Below are positions 5,802-8,067 of a stretch of DNA of 8,067 nucleotides, in pieces. Source of the DNA: Chloroflexia bacterium (GTDB taxonomy: Bacteria; Chloroflexota; Chloroflexia; Thermomicrobiales; JALYUS01); contig JAICIL010000206.1 in NCBI GenBank assembly GCA_025924435.1, positions 1-8,067 on the forward strand. The letters are read 5' to 3'. How positions within the stretch are numbered: the first letter of the stretch is position 1; the number at the start of each line of letters is the position of its first letter. The notes beneath the pieces are model-generated. The model ran no database searches, had not been told where the DNA came from, and worked only from the letters and a program-made list of their open reading frames with translations. The translations under genes and the position numbers were made by a program.

Positions 5802-7502
5802 TCACAACACGCCCCTGATCGCCGCGCGCGCGGCATCCATCGGCACATCGCGGCGCGGGGCGATGCGCGCATCGTCCGGGCTTCCCGCCGGGAGGAGCCA
5901 GGTCGTTGTGCCGCCGACGGTCTTCTTGTCCCGCGCAATGTAGGGCAGGACGCGCTCGATGTCGAGCGACAGGCCGAGATCGGCGGCGCGGCGCGGCAGC
6001 CCGAAGGCGTCGAGCAGCGCGCCGTATGCCGCCGGGAGATCGGCGGTGCAGGCATCCAGCATCGCCGCGAGCGCCGCCTCCGCGCGCAGGCCGAGGGCGA
6101 CCGCCTCGCCGTGGAGCAGCGGCGTCCCCCCGCCCGCCGATGCATTCGCGAGCGCCGCCGCCTCGATGGCGTGCCCCGCCGTGTGCCCGGTGTTCAGGAT
6201 GGCGCGCAGCCCCGTCTCCTCCCGCTCGTCGCCGCGCACGACGGCGAGTTTCAGCGCGACATTGCGGGCGATCACGCTCGTCAGGGCCAGCGGGTCGCCC
6301 GCGACGAGCGGCGCGGCCCGCTCCCGCAGCGTCGTCAGGAGCGTCGGCGCGCGGACGCCCGGCACGCTCCCCTCGACGAAGGCATGCTTGACGATCTCCC
6401 CCCAACCCGAACGCCTCTCGCGCTCCGGCAATGTCGCGAGGCACGCCGGGTCCACGAGGACGAGATGCGGCTGGTAGAACGCGCCGACGAGATTCTTCCC
6501 GGCGGCCAAGTCCACCGCCGTCTTGCCGCCGACGCTCGAATCCACCATCGCGAGGAGCGTCGTCGGTATCTGCACGAGCGGTAGCCCCCGCAGGTAGGTC
6601 GCCGCGACGTACCCGGCGAGGTCGCCGACGACCCCGCCGCCGAGCGCGATGATCGCCGTCTTCCGGTCCGCGCCCGCCGCCGCGAGCGCGCCGTAGAGCG
6701 ACGCCGCCCGGTCGAGGCTCTTGCTCGCCTCCCCGGCGGGCACGGCCAGCGTCGCTTTCGGCGGGAGCGACGACGCGGCCAACAAGCCGCGCACGCGGTC
6801 GCCGAGCGCCGCATCCACGCGCTCGTCGGTGACGAGAACGACGCCGGAAAGCCCACCGGGCCAGCGCGCCGCGAGCCGCTCCGGCAACTGACCGAGCAGC
6901 CCGTAGCCGACAGCGAGGTGCGAGGCGTGCGACGTGGTCTCGAACCGATCCTCCCAGAGCGCGGCGGGTTCCCCGCGCACGAAGGCGGCGAGCAGACCGG
7001 CGACCGCGTCCGGCGCGCGCCCCTCGGTATCGAGCGCGACATCCGCCCGCGCATAGTCGGCGGCACGCCGCACGGTCATTGCCTGGAGGGCAGCCAATGG
7101 CTCGGCCCCGGCGAGCAGGGGACGCGCCGCGACATCCCGCCCATCGCGCCGCGCGTGCTCCTCCAAGCGGCGGAGCAGCGTCTCCGGCGACGCGCCGAGA
7201 TGGACGACGAGCGCGTCCCGCCGCATCACCGGCCAGTTCGCTTCCACCGTCACCACCCCGCCGCCCGTGGCGACGACCGCATGTGGCTCCCGGCAAGCGT
7301 CCGCAAGCGCGGTGGATTCGAGCGCGCGGAAGGCCGCCTCGCCGTCCTCCGCGAAGATGCGCGGGATCGGCTTCCCGGCCCGCCGCTCCAGGACCTCGTC
7401 CGAATCCACCGCCCGCCAGCCGAGCCGTTCGGCCAGCCGCCGCGCGACCGTGCTCTTCCCGCTCCCGCTCAGCCCAACCAGCACAATCCGCTGATATCGC
7501 AA
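5802..7502 (-). CDS. aroKB: Bifunctional shikimate kinase/3-dehydroquinate synthase
   Basis: One 566-residue cytoplasmic protein carries two shikimate-pathway enzymes. Residues about 1-175 are shikimate kinase, which phosphorylates shikimate with ATP: Walker A GLSGSGKS (10-17), DSD (33-35), shikimate-binding R59, GGG (80-82) and lid R127-P128-L129. Residues about 185-566 are 3-dehydroquinate synthase, which cyclises DAHP using NAD and a divalent metal: GGGVVGDLAGY (288-298), PTTLLAMVDSSVGGKTAVDL (313-332) and KNLVGAF (336-342). The expected metal ligands are all present: E369 in GWGEIVKH, H440 in NTGHTAGH and H464 in LLHGEAV. About eight extra residues lie between the two His motifs. Both halves look intact and active. 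The start is taken as TTG 7502, since AGGAG lies seven bases upstream and MRYQRIVLVGL begins just before strand 1; GTG 7520 lies in the flanking repeat. Fusions in this order are known, for example in Thermotoga and some Chloroflexota. Confidence 0.95.
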   Translation of the reverse strand: MRYQRIVLVGLSGSGKSTVARRLAERLGWRAVDSDEVLERRAGKPIPRIFAEDGEAAFRALESTALADACREPHAVVATGGGVVTVEANWPVMRRDALVVHLGASPETLLRRLEEHARRDGRDVAARPLLAGAEPLAALQAMTVRRAADYARADVALDTEGRAPDAVAGLLAAFVRGEPAALWEDRFETTSHASHLAVGYGLLGQLPERLAARWPGGLSGVVLVTDERVDAALGDRVRGLLAASSLPPKATLAVPAGEASKSLDRAASLYGALAAAGADRKTAIIALGGGVVGDLAGYVAATYLRGLPLVQIPTTLLAMVDSSVGGKTAVDLAAGKNLVGAFYQPHLVLVDPACLATLPERERRSGWGEIVKHAFVEGSVPGVRAPTLLTTLRERAAPLVAGDPLALTSVIARNVALKLAVVRGDEREETGLRAILNTGHTAGHAIEAAALANASAGGGTPLLHGEAVALGLRAEAALAAMLDACTADLPAAYGALLDAFGLPRRAADLGLSLDIERVLPYIARDKKTVGGTTTWLLPAGSPDDARIAPRRDVPMDAARAAIRGVL

Positions 7503-7509
7503 CGAAAAA

Positions 7510-7514
7510 CTCCT
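7510..7514 (-). promoter_or_regulatory. Shine-Dalgarno of aroKB
   Basis: On the minus strand AGGAG occupies 7514-7510, seven bases upstream of the TTG start at 7502. It decides the start codon, because the alternative GTG at 7520 lies inside the adjoining repeat with no such signal. The site directly abuts the end of the inverted repeat at 7515, so folding of that repeat in the mRNA could affect ribosome access. Confidence 0.7.
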
Positions 7515-7632
7515 AACCACAGAGGCGCAGAGAACACTGAGAAGGAGAAGAGGGGAAGAAAAGATAACGGAGATCGCTCGTCGTTCTCTTCGTTCTCCGC
7601 CCTTCCTCTGTGTTCTCTGTGCCTCTGTGGTT
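7515..7632. repeat. 118-bp inverted-repeat element upstream of aroKB
   Basis: The outer arms are 27 bases each (7515-7541 and 7606-7632) and complementary at 25 positions; one of the two exceptions could pair as G-U in RNA. The left arm begins AACCACAGAGGCGCAGAG and the right arm ends CTGTGCCTCTGTGGTT. The 64-base interior is purine-rich on its left side (7539-7564 is an unbroken purine run) and pyrimidine-rich on its right, so it can pair further: GGAGAA at 7544-7549 with TTCTCC at 7593-7598, or CGGAGA with TCTCCG. Translated, such elements give peptides like NHRGAENTEK, which I recall from spurious proteins in many Planctomycetes, Acidobacteria and Chloroflexota genomes. It fills nearly the whole gap between the oxidoreductase stop and the aroKB Shine-Dalgarno. 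No transposase is associated. Confidence 0.8.
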
Positions 7633-7645
7633 CAATCCGACCCCC

Positions 7646-8067
7646 TCAGAAGATGTGGCCGAAGTCGGTGGTGAAGACGTATTCGTTCTCGCTCCACGGT
7701 TGCCGCCAGGAGTCGTCGGCGAAGCGGGCGAGGCGGAAGGGCGTGAGGTCCACGGCGGGCGGCTGGCCAGTGATCACCTGCGCCATGCACTCGCCGATGG
7801 CGGGAGCCTTCTTGAAGCCCGCGCCGCTGAAGCCGACCATCATGAAGAGGCCCGCCACAGCCGGCGCGCGGTCGAGGATCGGATGGGTGTCCGGCGACAT
7901 GTCGTAGAGGCCCGCCCAACCGGTGAGGAAACGCGCCTCCCGCATCGGCGGCATGCGCGCGGCGATCTGGGCGATGGCCGCCGCGCCGTACGCCGCGTCC
8001 ACCGTCGCATCGTAGGTATCGGGGTCCACATAGGAGTGATGCTCCGCCGTCGCCACGCCCATCAGCG
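7646..8067 (-). CDS. FAD-dependent oxidoreductase, DAO family (C-terminal part)
   Basis: The visible 140 or so residues are the C-terminal end of a protein whose start lies beyond the window; the frame is open to the edge, so the internal ATG at 8062 is probably not the start. The segment GWAGLYDMSPDTHPILDRAP, then GLFMMVGFSGAGFKKAPAIGE, matches the C-terminal FAD-binding region of the D-amino acid oxidase/glycine oxidase/sarcosine oxidase beta-subunit family (Pfam DAO). These flavoproteins oxidise amines or amino acids. The N-terminal GxGxxG dinucleotide site and the substrate-defining part are missing, so the substrate cannot be assigned. The end ENEYVFTTDFGHIF is followed by TGA. The palindromic repeat starts 13 bp after the stop and may separate it transcriptionally from aroKB. 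Confidence 0.85.
   Translation of the reverse strand, partial: LMGVATAEHHSYVDPDTYDATVDAAYGAAAIAQIAARMPPMREARFLTGWAGLYDMSPDTHPILDRAPAVAGLFMMVGFSGAGFKKAPAIGECMAQVITGQPPAVDLTPFRLARFADDSWRQPWSENEYVFTTDFGHIF

Noticed and set aside
5728..7296. 522-codon minus-strand frame overlapping aroKB
   Set aside because: It is a shifted-frame shadow of aroKB, extremely Arg/Gly/Ala-rich, while the aroKB frame carries every catalytic motif.
7503..7520. GTG start of aroKB at 7520
   Set aside because: It lies within the end of the repeat, has no Shine-Dalgarno, and adds residues not expected before the first strand of shikimate kinase.
7515..7632. CRISPR-like or IS element
   Set aside because: Only one pair of inverted arms, no spaced direct repeats, no transposase and no evident target duplication.
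6918..7907. Plus-strand open frame crossing the 7515-7632 repeat
   Set aside because: It is antisense to two recognisable genes; its NHRGAENTEK-type segment is the translation of a palindromic repeat, not a protein domain.

Overview
The window is GC-rich (by eye mid-60s percent or above, with G/C strongly preferred at third codon positions) and bacterial. A shikimate kinase/3-dehydroquinate synthase fusion, an apparently leaderless gene, tandem MFS_3-type exporters and several families of intergenic palindromic repeats together suggest a Chloroflexota-like (Thermomicrobia/Sphaerobacter-type) or similar deep-branching high-GC bacterium. This placement is inference; no rRNA or other phylogenetic marker is present.

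Left half, plus strand: the last 34 codons of an unidentified gene (1-105). Next is a zinc-ribbon/TPR-like/membrane-anchored protein (182-922) whose -10 box sits immediately before its start codon. An unusually AT-rich 86-bp gap (923-1008) with palindromes, a 12-nt direct repeat and a plausible sigma-70 promoter follows. Then come three consecutive major facilitator superfamily transporters (1054-2331, 2331-3596, 3621-4895). The first two overlap by one base and the last two are 24 bp apart, so they look like one operon. Transporters 2 and 3 are close paralogues, and even their Shine-Dalgarno/start regions are nearly identical, which points to tandem duplication.

Right half, minus strand, convergent with the transporters: the C-terminal part of a FAD-dependent DAO-family oxidoreductase (8067-7646, cut by the window edge), the bifunctional AroK-AroB protein (7502-5802) and a class I SAM-dependent methyltransferase (5643-4942). 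The fusion catalyses two steps of the shikimate pathway to chorismate. Nothing visible links the two flanking genes to that pathway.

Three gaps at the 3' ends of the minus-strand genes each hold a different palindromic element: a perfect 18-bp-stem hairpin at 4895-4934, a composite C-tract/G-tract palindrome at 5649-5792, and a 118-bp inverted repeat at 7515-7632. They look like dispersed repeats of a kind common in large-genome environmental bacteria, and may also act as terminators or leader structures.

I did not find a convincing new multi-gene system. The observations most worth checking are the operator-like AT-rich region before the transporter operon, the duplicated exporter pair with paired membrane acidic residues, and the three repeat families, one of which abuts the aroKB ribosome binding site.
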